Source of the DNA: CAVSPO01 sp963730005
GTDB lineage: Bacteria > Actinomycetota > Actinomycetes > Propionibacteriales > Propionibacteriaceae
Assembly (NCBI GenBank): GCA_963730005.1
Contig: CAVSPO010000012.1
Location: 236,974 to 300,973, forward strand
DNA: 64,000 nucleotides
Direction: 5' to 3'
Shown: positions 16,886-26,108 of the stretch, one piece after another
Layout of the letters: each line of letters opens with the position of its first letter
How positions within the stretch are numbered: the stretch's first letter is position 1
Program-made: the position numbers and the translations under genes
Notes under the pieces: model-generated
Database searches by the model: none
Told to the model about the DNA's origin: nothing
Seen by the model: only the letters and a program-made list of their open reading frames with translations

Positions 16886-18075
16886 TCGCTGAACACGTCC
16901 TTCATCCGTCCGAAGAAGCCCTTCGCCTCTTTGTGGTGAGTGGCATCGGGGTGGCCTTCGTTGCGCAACTCGGCGAACTGGCGAAGCAGGTCGCGTTGTT
17001 CGTCGTTGAGCTTGGTGGGGGTCTGGACGAGCAGCGTCACGCCCAGTTCGCCACGCGCATCCGATCGCAACTTTTGCGCACCCCGGCCCTTGATGGGAAT
17101 CCGGGTGCCCGACTGGGTGCCTGCCGGCACCTTCAGCGTCACCTCGGCGTCCTCGGGAGCACAATCCTCACGATCGGCCTCAAGGGTGCGAATCGGCACC
17201 TCGGTGCCAAGGGCGGCCGCGGCCATCGGAATCTTGACCACCATCTCGAGGTTGTCGCCGTTGCGCCGGAACACCTCGTGGGCGGCCACGGTGACCTCGA
17301 CGTACAGGTCACCAGCCGGGCCGCCGCCGGGGCCGGCCTCACCCTGCCCGGGCAGATGGATGCGGTTGCCGGTGGAGACACCTGCGGGCACCTTGACGGA
17401 CAGGTTGCGGCGGGTTCGCACCCGTCCCTCGCCAGCACAATCCGCGCACTTGGTCAGGATCACGTTGCCGTGTCCCTGGCAGGCTGGACAGGGCTGGGAA
17501 GTGCGGATGTCGCCGAGGAACGACCGCTGGATCTGCGTGACCTCACCGCGACCGAGACAGGTGTCGCAGGTCTGGGGCGGCTGGTCGTCGCCCGACCCCG
17601 AACCGGAGCAATTGGGGCAAACCACGTAGGTGTCCACCGAGAGCGGGTGCACGGTACCGAAGGCGGCCTCGTCCAGCCGCAACGTCATGCGTTCCAGCCT
17701 GTCCTGGCCACGCCTGGTGCGCGGCTTGGGGCCGCGGCTGGCAGCCTGGCCGAACATGGCCCCCATCAGGTCACCCAGATCGAAACCGTTCTGGCTGGTG
17801 AACCCGCCAAACCCACCCATCCCGGAGAAGGGGTCGAAACCGCCAGCGCCGGCACCGGCACGCATCGGGTCGCCACCGCGGTCGAAGATCGCCTTCTTCT
17901 GCGGGTCGCTGAGCACCTCGTAGGCCTCGTTGACGGCCTTGAACTTCTCTTCCGCGTCCGGATCGTCCGTGACGTCGGGGTGCACCTTCATGGCCATCTT
18001 GCGGTAGGCCTTCTTGATCTGCTCCTGCGATGCATCGCGGCTGACGCCGAGCGTTTGGTAGTAGTCAGTGCTCAT
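16882..18075 (-). CDS. dnaJ: Chaperone protein DnaJ
   Basis: Co-chaperone that stimulates DnaK ATPase. It is 397 residues with the full type I layout: J domain (1-70) with HPD in KVHPDVTDD, a Gly/Phe-rich linker (about 75-105, FDPFSGMGGFGG), four CxxCxGxG-like zinc repeats (CPNCSGSG, CDTCLGRG, CPACQGHG, CADCAGEG) and a C-terminal substrate domain. Directly downstream of hrcA, it is the second dnaJ type paired with hrcA in actinobacteria and is probably under HrcA/CIRCE control. Confidence 0.95.
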   Translation of the reverse strand: MSTDYYQTLGVSRDASQEQIKKAYRKMAMKVHPDVTDDPDAEEKFKAVNEAYEVLSDPQKKAIFDRGGDPMRAGAGAGGFDPFSGMGGFGGFTSQNGFDLGDLMGAMFGQAASRGPKPRTRRGQDRLERMTLRLDEAAFGTVHPLSVDTYVVCPNCSGSGSGDDQPPQTCDTCLGRGEVTQIQRSFLGDIRTSQPCPACQGHGNVILTKCADCAGEGRVRTRRNLSVKVPAGVSTGNRIHLPGQGEAGPGGGPAGDLYVEVTVAAHEVFRRNGDNLEMVVKIPMAAAALGTEVPIRTLEADREDCAPEDAEVTLKVPAGTQSGTRIPIKGRGAQKLRSDARGELGVTLLVQTPTKLNDEQRDLLRQFAELRNEGHPDATHHKEAKGFFGRMKDVFSE

Positions 18076-18087
18076 GAGTTGTGAAAA

Positions 18088-19110
18088 TCATCCTTCTGCC
18101 AGGAATCGGCCGACATAACGAGCCACGGCACGAACTGCCGCGATGGTGGAGGGGTAGTCCATGCGGGTCGGCCCCACCACGCCCAAGCGTGCCCACGCTT
18201 CGTCAGAGCTACCGTAGGCGCTGGCCACCACCGAGGTCGAACGGAGCGGCTCGTACGGATTCTCCCGCCCGATCCGCACCTGGACTTCACCGGGGCGGTC
18301 GGCCACCGACTCCCCCAGCAGCCGCAGCAGCACCACCTGCTCCTCCAGAGCCTCCAGAACGGGCTTGATGGCGGACTCGTACTCGGTGCCGAACTGGGTC
18401 AGATTGGGCACGCCGCCCACGACGACTCGGGTGGACGGGTTGGTCGCCAGCATCTGAAGCAGCACGGACACGACCGGAGCGGTCCCCAGGCGTTCCTGTT
18501 CGGACAACTGTTCGAGGGACGCCTCGAGCCGCTCGATGGCCTCCTTCGGCGCCCGGTCCGAGATCGCGGCATTCATCCGTTCCTTGGTTCGCGCGAGGAA
18601 TTCCTCGCTGCAGTCAGGCAGCGAGAACGAGTGCTGCTCGATCGTCCCGCTGCTGCGGATCAGGATGGCCAGCACCCGGTCGCCGGTGAGGTTCACCAGC
18701 TCGACGTGGCGAATTCGGGTCTGGTTGGAGTACGGGTACTGCATGATGGCCACCTGGTGGGTGATGCTCGCCAGCAGATGCACGGTGCGCCGGACGATGT
18801 CGTCCATGTCCACGGCACCATCCATGAAGCGCTGGATGGCGCGCCGCTCGGCGATGCTCATCGGCTTCACGGTGGCCAACCGGTCCACGAACAACCGATA
18901 GCCCTTGTCGGTGGGGACACGGCCAGCGCTGGTGTACGGCTGCATCAGGTAGCCCTCGTCCTCGAGAACGGCCATGTCATTGCGAACCGTGGCGGGCGAG
19001 ACGTTCAGCTGGTGGCGTTCGACCAGCGCCTTGGACCCAACAGGTTCCTGGCTTGCCACATAGTCGGTGACGATGGCCTTGAGCACTTCAAGCTTGCGTT
19101 CGTCCAGCAT
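18088..19110 (-). CDS. hrcA: Heat-inducible transcription repressor HrcA
   Basis: Repressor of class I heat-shock genes that binds CIRCE. It is 340 residues with an N-terminal winged helix (MLDERKLEVLKAIV, VSPATVRNDMAVLEDEGYL) and the HrcA dimerisation core. ATG 19110 follows GGAGGG at a good distance. A CIRCE element lies 18-44 bases upstream, so the hrcA-dnaJ-rsmE-tgt operon is autoregulated. GroEL usually stabilises HrcA, but no groEL is in the window. Confidence 0.95.
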   Translation of the reverse strand: MLDERKLEVLKAIVTDYVASQEPVGSKALVERHQLNVSPATVRNDMAVLEDEGYLMQPYTSAGRVPTDKGYRLFVDRLATVKPMSIAERRAIQRFMDGAVDMDDIVRRTVHLLASITHQVAIMQYPYSNQTRIRHVELVNLTGDRVLAILIRSSGTIEQHSFSLPDCSEEFLARTKERMNAAISDRAPKEAIERLEASLEQLSEQERLGTAPVVSVLLQMLATNPSTRVVVGGVPNLTQFGTEYESAIKPVLEALEEQVVLLRLLGESVADRPGEVQVRIGRENPYEPLRSTSVVASAYGSSDEAWARLGVVGPTRMDYPSTIAAVRAVARYVGRFLAEG

Positions 19111-19127
19111 CGACCCTCCTTGCGGTT

Positions 19128-19158
19128 CTGGCACTCCGAACAGCCGAGTGCCAGTCTA
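19128..19158 (-). promoter_or_regulatory. CIRCE operator and -10 of the hrcA promoter
   Basis: CTGGCACTC (19128-19136), nine spacer bases and GAGTGCCAG (19146-19154) form a perfect 9-9-9 inverted repeat matching CIRCE (TTAGCACTC-N9-GAGTGCTAA) at the core GCACTC/GAGTGC. A minus-strand TAGACT (19153-19158) is a likely -10, so bound HrcA would block transcription start. Confidence 0.9.
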
Positions 19159-19297
19159 CCCCCTGCCCGCAGCCGGGCCACCTCGCGCTGCCTCTCAGCG
19201 CCGCCGTGCCGGTCGGAGCCCAGCTCAAGGGAAGGCTTTCAGACCCGCTTGGCCCCGCTCCCCCTCACCGGCTGCGGCAACGTGCCACAGTGAACGC

Positions 19298-20206
19298 GTG
19301 ACTTTCGCAGCGCTTGGCCGCAGATTCGCCGTGGGTCCCTGGCGGGAGATCCGCCCAGGCGTTCATGTCTGCGTCGCGCAGCCGGACTCGGTCAACATCG
19401 GTCTGGTGTCGGGCAGTGAGCACGCCCTGTTGATCGACACCGGCTCGCACCCGGATCAGGGGGCCGCGCTGGCGGCCACGGCGCAGGCGGCGTGCGGTCG
19501 CCCGGTCGACCGCGTCGTCATCACCCATGACCACTATGACCACTGGTTCGGCCTGGCGGGCGTCGACAATGCCGTGTCGTGGGGCCACCGCAGCCTCCTG
19601 GACGATCTGAACTCGGGAATCACCCCGGAATGGGCCGAGGAGCTGGGCTTCACGAGAGACAAGGTGCTGGCCCCGACCCACCTCGTGGAATCGGTGAGCA
19701 GGATCGATCTGGGCGACCGGACCGTCGAGGTGTGCTGGTGTGGGCCAGGCCACACCGACGGCGACCTGGTGGTTCTCGTCCCGGACGCCGACGTCATCTT
19801 CGCCGGCGACCTGCTGGAAACCGAGGAACCCAGCTTCGGCCCGGATGCAACGATTGGCACCTGGCCCGGGGTGCTGGACCGCCTGCTGGAAAGATCCGGG
19901 CCGAACACCATCATCGTGACCGGGCATGGGCGCCTGATGACCAGAGACGATGCCGCTGCACAACGAAGTGCGATCCAACAGCTGTTCGACATGGGAAGCC
20001 GACTGTTCCGTCAGGGAGTGACCCTGCAGGACGCGCTGGATTCCCAGACCAGCCTGGACCACGGCAGGGAGCAACCTTTCAGTACCGAAGCAGTGCAGGC
20101 TGCGCTGGTGTTGATCTACGCCGAAGTGGCCAACAGGATCTCGCGCACCAGGCGCAGCCAACGCAACAGCCTGGCCGCCTCCTCGGAGGACGACAGCCCC
20201 CAGTGA
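19298..20206 (+). CDS. Metallo-beta-lactamase-fold hydrolase
   Basis: 302-residue MBL-fold protein. The metal motif HDHYDH sits in VITHDHYDHWFG near residue 70, followed by GPGHTDGD, FAGDLLETEEP and TGHGRLM, giving the usual His/Asp ligands of a binuclear site. The N-terminal VNIGLVSGSEHALLIDTGSH is typical of the family. GTG 19298 is chosen because upstream sequence is low-complexity Pro/Arg/Ser. The substrate is unknown; glyoxalase II, lactonase and RNase roles cannot be separated. It ends 1 base from the convergent phosphatase. Confidence 0.82.
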   Translation: MTFAALGRRFAVGPWREIRPGVHVCVAQPDSVNIGLVSGSEHALLIDTGSHPDQGAALAATAQAACGRPVDRVVITHDHYDHWFGLAGVDNAVSWGHRSLLDDLNSGITPEWAEELGFTRDKVLAPTHLVESVSRIDLGDRTVEVCWCGPGHTDGDLVVLVPDADVIFAGDLLETEEPSFGPDATIGTWPGVLDRLLERSGPNTIIVTGHGRLMTRDDAAAQRSAIQQLFDMGSRLFRQGVTLQDALDSQTSLDHGREQPFSTEAVQAALVLIYAEVANRISRTRRSQRNSLAASSEDDSPQ

Positions 20207-21007
20207 TCAGGCGTCGATCTCCCAGGAGAAGGCGACCTCGCGGGCAACCGACAGGGACGGCGACGCGATGATCGGGTTCGACCCGGAACTGCCTGCCGAG
20301 TAGCCCACCCCGTCCAGATGGATCACGCCACCACCCAGCTCTTCCACCATCAACTGCCCGGGCAGGTGGTCCCATGGCTTGGTGCGACGGTAGGCGAGAT
20401 AGTCCAGCTCTCCCAGCAGCGCCTTCGGGTAGTCGATCCCACAGCAGAAGGCAGTGCTGATGACCGGCGCCAACAGCCCGCTGGCCGTGTACCCGACCCA
20501 GCAGCGCCGCGACGTGGCGCCCTGGGGCGGCTGGCGATGGCGCGGTGGCAACAGTGGCCGGCCGTTGAGAGTGACACCGGCACCGCGTTCGGCAACAAAG
20601 GCATTGCCGTACTGGGGCTGCACAATCCACGACCTGATCACCTCGCCATTGCGCAGCTCGGCGATCATCATGGCGTAGTCGAAGCTGCCGCGCACGAAGT
20701 TGGCTGTGCCGTCAACGGGGTCGACAGTGAAGGCGTGCTCGGCAGTGGCGAGCCCGGCCAATGCGGAAGGGTCGGAAAAGCTGGCCTCCTCACCGACGAT
20801 CAGCGCGTCCGGCGCCAGCTGGTGCAGGGCGCGAGTGAGCTCCACTTCAGCCTCGCGGTCGGCCACGGTCACGTAGTCGCCGCGGGTCTTCTGCGAGACC
20901 TCTTCTTCGCGCAGGTGACGGAATCGCGGTGCCACCACGTCCTGCCCCACCTGTTCCATCAGCTCGAGCACTGTGGTGGTGTCCAGCTCCCTCAGTTTGG
21001 GGTTCAC
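20207..21007 (-). CDS. Inositol-monophosphatase-family phosphatase
   Basis: Magnesium-dependent phosphatase, 266 residues. Motifs are GEE near 72, DPVDGTANF near 96 and the C-terminal WDHLPGQLMVEELGG. In actinobacteria such proteins are inositol-1-phosphatase, HisN histidinol-phosphatase or a 3'-phosphoadenosine phosphatase; sequence does not decide. Its start overlaps the stop of the DUF3097 gene (ATGA), so the two are probably co-translated. Confidence 0.87.
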   Translation of the reverse strand: MNPKLRELDTTTVLELMEQVGQDVVAPRFRHLREEEVSQKTRGDYVTVADREAEVELTRALHQLAPDALIVGEEASFSDPSALAGLATAEHAFTVDPVDGTANFVRGSFDYAMMIAELRNGEVIRSWIVQPQYGNAFVAERGAGVTLNGRPLLPPRHRQPPQGATSRRCWVGYTASGLLAPVISTAFCCGIDYPKALLGELDYLAYRRTKPWDHLPGQLMVEELGGGVIHLDGVGYSAGSSGSNPIIASPSLSVAREVAFSWEIDA

Positions 21008-21855
21008 GTCTCAGCTCCGGGTTGGTCTTGGGTGACGAAATCGATCAGGCGTTCCACTTCCCGGTTGAAGGCCGGGTCGAGATCACGGTAGCTGCGCACC
21101 CGCTTGCACATCGCCTGCCATGCGTTGGCGACATCGGTCTGGTCCTTGTGTGCCAGACCGAGGCGTTTGAGGGTGCCGATCTTGAAATCCTCGCCGCGCG
21201 GAACCTGCGGCCATGCCGGAATGCCAAGCGTGGCCGGCAGGATCGCATGCCAGACGTCGATGAACCGATGGCCGGTGATCATGACATGGTCACCGTAACC
21301 ACTGCGCTCAACGGCCTGGGCGATGGCTGTTTCCTTGCTGCCTGCCACCAGATGATCCAGCAGCACGCCAAGCCTTCGGCCATGTCGTGGCCGAAAGCGG
21401 TCCACGATGTCGACAAGGTCGTCCATGCCGCCCATGAATTCCACCACCACACCGACGTGGCGCAGGTCGTCGCCCCAGATCTTTTCGACCAACTCGGCGT
21501 CATGGCGGCCCTCGACGTAGATTCGGCTGGGCAGGGCCACCTTCGGACCCTCCTGGCCGGCGCGAGAACCGGACGGTGTGTACAGCGGTTTGCTGCTGCC
21601 CTGTCTGGGCGGGTGGATGAGCTTCACTGCGTACCCCTCGCAGTGGTAGAGCTGCCCGCTGATCGGGAAGGACCGGCGCCGGTTGCGGCGATCTTCCAGC
21701 ACCACCAAGCCGTTTTCCCAGCCGACGATGGCACCGACGAAGTCGTGCCCGTCCACCTCAAGAACACGCCCCACCGCCATCACCAGGTCGTGCACCTTGG
21801 GCTTCTGTCGTTGGCCCCACCCGGGGCTGAGCACATCACCGCTGTATCGATCCAC
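21004..21855 (-). CDS. DUF3097 family protein
   Basis: 283-residue actinobacterial conserved protein of unknown function. An N-terminal beta-rich part (GHDFVGAIVGWENGLVVLEDRRNRRRSFP, in parts) is followed by a segment that reads like a Toprim strand/acid: RIYVEGRHDAELVEKIWG, then VLLDHLVAGSKE and GHRFIDVWHAILP. A Toprim-like fold would suggest nucleic acid handling, which is an inference. It is upstream of, and overlaps, the phosphatase gene. Confidence 0.8.
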   Translation of the reverse strand: MDRYSGDVLSPGWGQRQKPKVHDLVMAVGRVLEVDGHDFVGAIVGWENGLVVLEDRRNRRRSFPISGQLYHCEGYAVKLIHPPRQGSSKPLYTPSGSRAGQEGPKVALPSRIYVEGRHDAELVEKIWGDDLRHVGVVVEFMGGMDDLVDIVDRFRPRHGRRLGVLLDHLVAGSKETAIAQAVERSGYGDHVMITGHRFIDVWHAILPATLGIPAWPQVPRGEDFKIGTLKRLGLAHKDQTDVANAWQAMCKRVRSYRDLDPAFNREVERLIDFVTQDQPGAET

Positions 21856-21946
21856 GAGGCCCGAGACTACCGCGACGTGCGGACAGGCTCAGCGCAGCCT
21901 CCAGACGCGAACGCACATCGCAGGCACTGGCGACGATGATGGCTGC

Positions 21947-23080
21947 TCAGTCCAGCAGATCGCGCGTTACGCCGTCGGCCAACAAGCGACCGCGCAGGGT
22001 CAGCACCACGCGGCCCTGGTGCAGCTCCACAAGTCCGTCCTTGATGAAGCGCGGCAATCGTGCCTGCTCACCAGCATGAAGCTCGGACAGCGGCAGCCCT
22101 TCGGCCAGGCGCAGCTGCAGCAGCACTCGCTCGGCATGCTTGGCCTGGTCGTCCAGCACTTCACGACCCTCCTCCGGGGACAGACCGGAATCCAGCCGGG
22201 CGACATAGCTGGCGGGGTGTCTGACGTTCCACCAGCGGACTCCCGCCACGTGTGAATGGGACCCAGGCCCGACCCCCCACCAGTCGTCTCCCCGCCAATA
22301 GGCCAGATTGTGCCGAGACCTGTACTCGGCGCCCCGCGCCCAGTTGCTGATCTCGTACGCGTGAAAACCCGCCTGGGTCAGCACTTCCTCTGCCAGCAGG
22401 TACTTGTCTGCCAGGTCGTCGTCATCGGTCATGGCGATCTCACCCCGCTCAATCCGCCCTGCCAGACGAGTGCCCTCCTCGACGATCAGCGCGTAGCTGC
22501 TGAGGTGCTCCGGCGCAACCGTCAGTGTCGCCTCCAGAGTCGCCCGCCACTGATCCAGGGTCTCTCCCGGGGAGCCGTAGATCAGGTCCAGCGAGATGTT
22601 CTGGAACCCGACCGACCGCGCCACGCTGGCAGCCGAGAGCGCGCGACCAGGGGTGTGCACCCGATCGAGCAACCTCAAGACGCTCTCGTCGGCGGACTGC
22701 ATGCCAAGGCTCAACCGATTGAACCCCGCTGCCAGCAGCCCGGCAAGCCTGGTTGCGTCCACCGTCTCAGGGTTGGCCTCGATGGTGACCTCGGCGCCGT
22801 CAACCATCCCGAAGGTGTCACGCACGTCGGCCAGCACGTCACCCAGTTGCGAAACGCTCAACAGTGTCGGAGTGCCGCCGCCCACGAACACCGTCTGCAG
22901 TTGGCCCGCCTCGTCCCCAAGGACGGCGCGAGCCAGCGCGATCTCGGCGTGGACCGCGCGCAGATAGTCGCCGGTGCTGAGCCCGGGCAACTGCGCGGCG
23001 GTGTAGGTGTTGAAATCGCAGTAGCCGCAACGGGACGCGCAGAACGGCACGTGCAGGTAGAGGCTCAGCGGGGACGGCAT
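21947..23080 (-). CDS. hemW: Radical SAM haem chaperone HemW
   Basis: 377 residues, formerly called oxygen-independent coproporphyrinogen oxidase-like. The radical SAM motif is CASRCGYCDF (CxxxCxxC) at residues 14-21, then GGGTPTLL and IEANPE, and a C-terminal HemW domain with WGVGPGSHSH. It lacks the long N-terminus of true HemN, so haem trafficking rather than porphyrin oxidation is the better call. The neighbourhood of hrcA and lepA is typical. Confidence 0.92.
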   Translation of the reverse strand: MPSPLSLYLHVPFCASRCGYCDFNTYTAAQLPGLSTGDYLRAVHAEIALARAVLGDEAGQLQTVFVGGGTPTLLSVSQLGDVLADVRDTFGMVDGAEVTIEANPETVDATRLAGLLAAGFNRLSLGMQSADESVLRLLDRVHTPGRALSAASVARSVGFQNISLDLIYGSPGETLDQWRATLEATLTVAPEHLSSYALIVEEGTRLAGRIERGEIAMTDDDDLADKYLLAEEVLTQAGFHAYEISNWARGAEYRSRHNLAYWRGDDWWGVGPGSHSHVAGVRWWNVRHPASYVARLDSGLSPEEGREVLDDQAKHAERVLLQLRLAEGLPLSELHAGEQARLPRFIKDGLVELHQGRVVLTLRGRLLADGVTRDLLD

Positions 23081-23115
23081 GGGCGCAGGATAACCCGAAA
23101 CCCTGTCCCCAGCAC

Positions 23116-23940
23116 TCAGCTGTGCCCGCGGTCAGGAACGACGGCCATGGGGCACTGAGCGGTTCGAAGCACCTGCTTGGTGGTCGAGCCGGCCCAGATG
23201 CCGAACAGGCCGCCACGACTGGTGCGGCCGGTGATCAGAGCGAAGGCACCCTTCGTGGCCTCCACCATGACGTCGGAGACACTGCCTGACCTGACCTGGA
23301 TCGACACCGACACGCCGGGGTGTTTGGCCTTGAACGGCGCCATGATCCCTTCGATCTGGGTTCGGATCCCAGCCTCAGGCTTGCTGGTCACGTGAATGAT
23401 CTGCAGTTCCCGTTCGACTCGGTCCGCGACCTGGAAAGCAAGCTCGACCGCGGTGTCGCTGGTCTTGCCGATGCCGTAGCTCATCACCACCGGCCCGCTG
23501 TAGGTGCTCAGCGGCATCTCGGGCACGATCCAGATCAGCCCGGGGGCATCGACCACCAGCCGACTCGCCACCTCGCCCAGCACTCCCGGGTTCGGTCCGC
23601 CACTGCCGCGGGCTCCCACGACAACTTGGTTGCCCTCCAGCGCCAACTGTTCAAGGACCCGCAACGGCTCCGAACCGTAGATCTTCACAGCGACCTTGAG
23701 GCCCGGGTCGGAGAGCCTCATGAAGGCGGCCATGGACTCCAGTTCGGACTCGATGGCGCGGAACGACTCCTTGGAGAAGTCCTTCGGTGTGATGACCGAA
23801 ACCAGATGCAGCTCAACACCCAGACTGCTTGCTTGCTCTGCAGCCCAACGCGCAGCGTGCTTGGACGACTCGCTGCCGTCGAGCGCTGCGATCATCTTGC
23901 CGGCGAAGATGGGCACGTAATTCTGCCCGGTGGCACTCAT
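23116..23940 (-). CDS. Tandem-domain universal stress protein
   Basis: 274 residues with two Usp folds. Domain 1 (about 12-145) has MIAALDGSESSKHAARWA and the ATP-type motif VVVGARGSGGPNPGVLGE; domain 2 (about 150-274) starts PVVMSYGIGKTSDTAVELA and ends with ITGRTSRGGLFGIWAGSTTKQVL and CPMAVVP. Both retain a G-x2-G-x(9)-G-like loop, so ATP binding is plausible. ATG 23940 is preceded by GGGAG. Actinobacterial tandem Usps are induced by hypoxia or stationary phase, but no DosR-type box was seen. Confidence 0.88.
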   Translation of the reverse strand: MSATGQNYVPIFAGKMIAALDGSESSKHAARWAAEQASSLGVELHLVSVITPKDFSKESFRAIESELESMAAFMRLSDPGLKVAVKIYGSEPLRVLEQLALEGNQVVVGARGSGGPNPGVLGEVASRLVVDAPGLIWIVPEMPLSTYSGPVVMSYGIGKTSDTAVELAFQVADRVERELQIIHVTSKPEAGIRTQIEGIMAPFKAKHPGVSVSIQVRSGSVSDVMVEATKGAFALITGRTSRGGLFGIWAGSTTKQVLRTAQCPMAVVPDRGHS

Positions 23941-24131
23941 CCTGGTTACTCCCGTTCTGAGGACGAACATGGCGGCTCATCCCGATGGAGTGCGACCATG
24001 CGAGGAAAGGTGCACGCACCCATCCCCGAATCGCTGTCTCTTGCCAACAAGCGGTGGGATGTCATTGTCACCCTAGTGGCACAACGACTGATCGTCACCA
24101 AACGCGGCGTGTCTTCGTGGCGGTCAGCACG

Positions 24132-25964
24132 CTACTTTTGGTCCATGGCCTCACCGGTCTGCAGTGCGGCGACGAAAGCCTCCTGCGGCACCTCGACGCG
24201 ACCCAGCATCTTCATCCGTTTCTTGCCCGCCTTCTGCTTCTCCAGCAGCTTCCGTTTTCGGGTGATGTCGCCGCCGTAACACTTGGCCAACACGTCCTTG
24301 CGAATCGCCCGGACAGTGGAGCGGGCGATCACCCGTGCGCCGATGGCGGCCTGGATGGGGACCTCGAACTGCTGCCGCGGGATGAGTTCCTTGAGCTTGG
24401 CAGTCATGGCCAAGCCGTAGCTGTACGCCTTGTCCTTGTGCACGATCGAGCTGAAAGCATCCACCGCTTCACCGTTCAACAGGATGTCGACCTTGACCAT
24501 CTCGGAGACCTGTTCCCCGGCCTCCTCGTAGTTCAGCGACGCGTATCCCTTGGTCCGGGTCTTCAAGGCGTCGAAGAAGTCGAAGACGATCTCCCCGAGC
24601 GGCAGTGTGTAGCGCATCTCGACACGGTCCTCGGACAAGTAGTCCATGCCGGAGGGTGTGCCCCTGCGGTTCTGGCACAGCTCCATGACCGCGCCGATGA
24701 ACTCTGCAGGGGTCAGGATGGTGGCCTTCACGACGGGTTCCCAGATATCCGCGACCTTGCCCTGCGGGAACTCCGAAGGGTTGGTGACGACGTGTTCGCT
24801 GTGATCTTCCATCACCACCCGATAGGTGACGCTGGGCGCGGTGCTGATCAACGAAAGACCGAACTCGCGCTCCAGGCGCTCGCGCACGATCTCCATGTGC
24901 AACAGACCCAGGAAGCCGATCCGGAATCCGAAACCAAGCGCCACGGACGTCTCGGGTTCGTAGACCAGGGCAGCATCGTTGAGCTGTAGCTTGTCGAGGG
25001 CCTCCCGAAGCTCGGGGAAGTCGTCGCCGTCGATGGGGTAGATGCCCGCGTAGACCATCGGGCGGGGATGACGGTAACCGGACAGGGCCTGTTCGGCCGG
25101 ATTCCGGGCACCAGTGACAGTGTCGCCGACCCGGCTCTGGCGGACGTCCTTCACCCCGGTGATCAGGTAGCCCACCTCGCCGACGCCCAGTGCGGGGGCC
25201 GGGGTCGGCTCCGGCGAGATGACCCCCACTTCCAGCACTTCGTGGGTGGTGCCACTGGACATCATCTGGATGCGCTCCCGGTGATTGATCACACCGTCGA
25301 CGACACGCACATAGGTGATCACGCCTCGGTAGGTGTCATAGACCGAGTCGAAGATCATCGCGCGGGCCGGCGCCAGATGGTCGCCTGTCGGCGCCGGCAA
25401 CTTCTCGACAATGATGTTCAGCAGGTCTTGCACACCCTCACCGGTCTTGGCGCTCACCCTGAGCACCTCATCCTGGTCGCACCCGATGATGCTGGCCAAC
25501 TCCTTGGCGAACTTCTCGGGCTGGGCGCTGGGCAGGTCGATCTTGTTGAGGACGGGGATCAGCGACAGGTCAGCCTCCAACGCCAGGTAAAGGTTCGCCA
25601 GTGTCTGGGCCTCGATGCCCTGGGCTGCGTCAACCAGGAGAATCGCACCCTCGCAGGCAGCCAGTGACCGGCTCACCTCGTAGGTGAAGTCGACGTGTCC
25701 AGGGGTGTCGATCATGTTCAGGACGTGATCGGTCCCGGCCACTCGCCACGGCATCCGAACAGCCTGGGACTTGATGGTGATTCCGCGCTCGCGCTCGATG
25801 TCCATCCGGTCGAGATACTGCGAGCGCATGTCGCGATCAGTGACCACGCCGGTCAGCTGGAGCATGCGGTCAGCCAGCGTCGACTTACCGTGGTCGATGT
25901 GGGCGATGATGCTGAAATTGCGGATGATCGCCGGATCTGTCCTGCCGGGTGTCTGTGTTGCCAT
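24132..25964 (-). CDS. lepA: Elongation factor 4
   Basis: Ribosome-binding GTPase that back-translocates stalled ribosomes, membrane associated at rest. It is 610 residues. G1 is AHIDHGKST, G3 is DTPGHVDF and G4 is NKID. Domains II-III and V follow, and the LepA-specific C-terminal domain begins around IGARVIARSTVRAIRKDVLAKCYGGD (in parts), ending with RKRKLLEKQKAGKKRMKM. GAGGA lies directly before ATG 25964. Confidence 0.97.
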   Translation of the reverse strand: MATQTPGRTDPAIIRNFSIIAHIDHGKSTLADRMLQLTGVVTDRDMRSQYLDRMDIERERGITIKSQAVRMPWRVAGTDHVLNMIDTPGHVDFTYEVSRSLAACEGAILLVDAAQGIEAQTLANLYLALEADLSLIPVLNKIDLPSAQPEKFAKELASIIGCDQDEVLRVSAKTGEGVQDLLNIIVEKLPAPTGDHLAPARAMIFDSVYDTYRGVITYVRVVDGVINHRERIQMMSSGTTHEVLEVGVISPEPTPAPALGVGEVGYLITGVKDVRQSRVGDTVTGARNPAEQALSGYRHPRPMVYAGIYPIDGDDFPELREALDKLQLNDAALVYEPETSVALGFGFRIGFLGLLHMEIVRERLEREFGLSLISTAPSVTYRVVMEDHSEHVVTNPSEFPQGKVADIWEPVVKATILTPAEFIGAVMELCQNRRGTPSGMDYLSEDRVEMRYTLPLGEIVFDFFDALKTRTKGYASLNYEEAGEQVSEMVKVDILLNGEAVDAFSSIVHKDKAYSYGLAMTAKLKELIPRQQFEVPIQAAIGARVIARSTVRAIRKDVLAKCYGGDITRKRKLLEKQKAGKKRMKMLGRVEVPQEAFVAALQTGEAMDQK

Positions 25965-26038
25965 TCCTCATCCGCTCACTCGTAGATCGCTGCCAGCACC
26001 TCCGGCACGTCCGGGGACCATCATCCCACGACAACGGT

Positions 26039-26075
26039 CGTGGCTCGACTTCGCACTTGGCGACGTCGAGCCACG
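26039..26075. terminator. Hairpin between the membrane-protein gene and lepA
   Basis: An 11-bp perfect stem (26039-26049 with 26065-26075) with a 15-base loop lies 34 bases past the stop of the 26109-26741 gene. No strong T-run follows, so terminator strength is uncertain. Confidence 0.5.
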
Positions 26076-26108
26076 TGGCGTCAAGGAGACTACCGGCAGT
26101 TGGCCGTG

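Noticed and set aside
23941..24131. DosR-type operator upstream of the universal stress protein
   Set aside because: No palindrome resembling the DosR box was found; only a weak TAGGGT -10-like hexamer.
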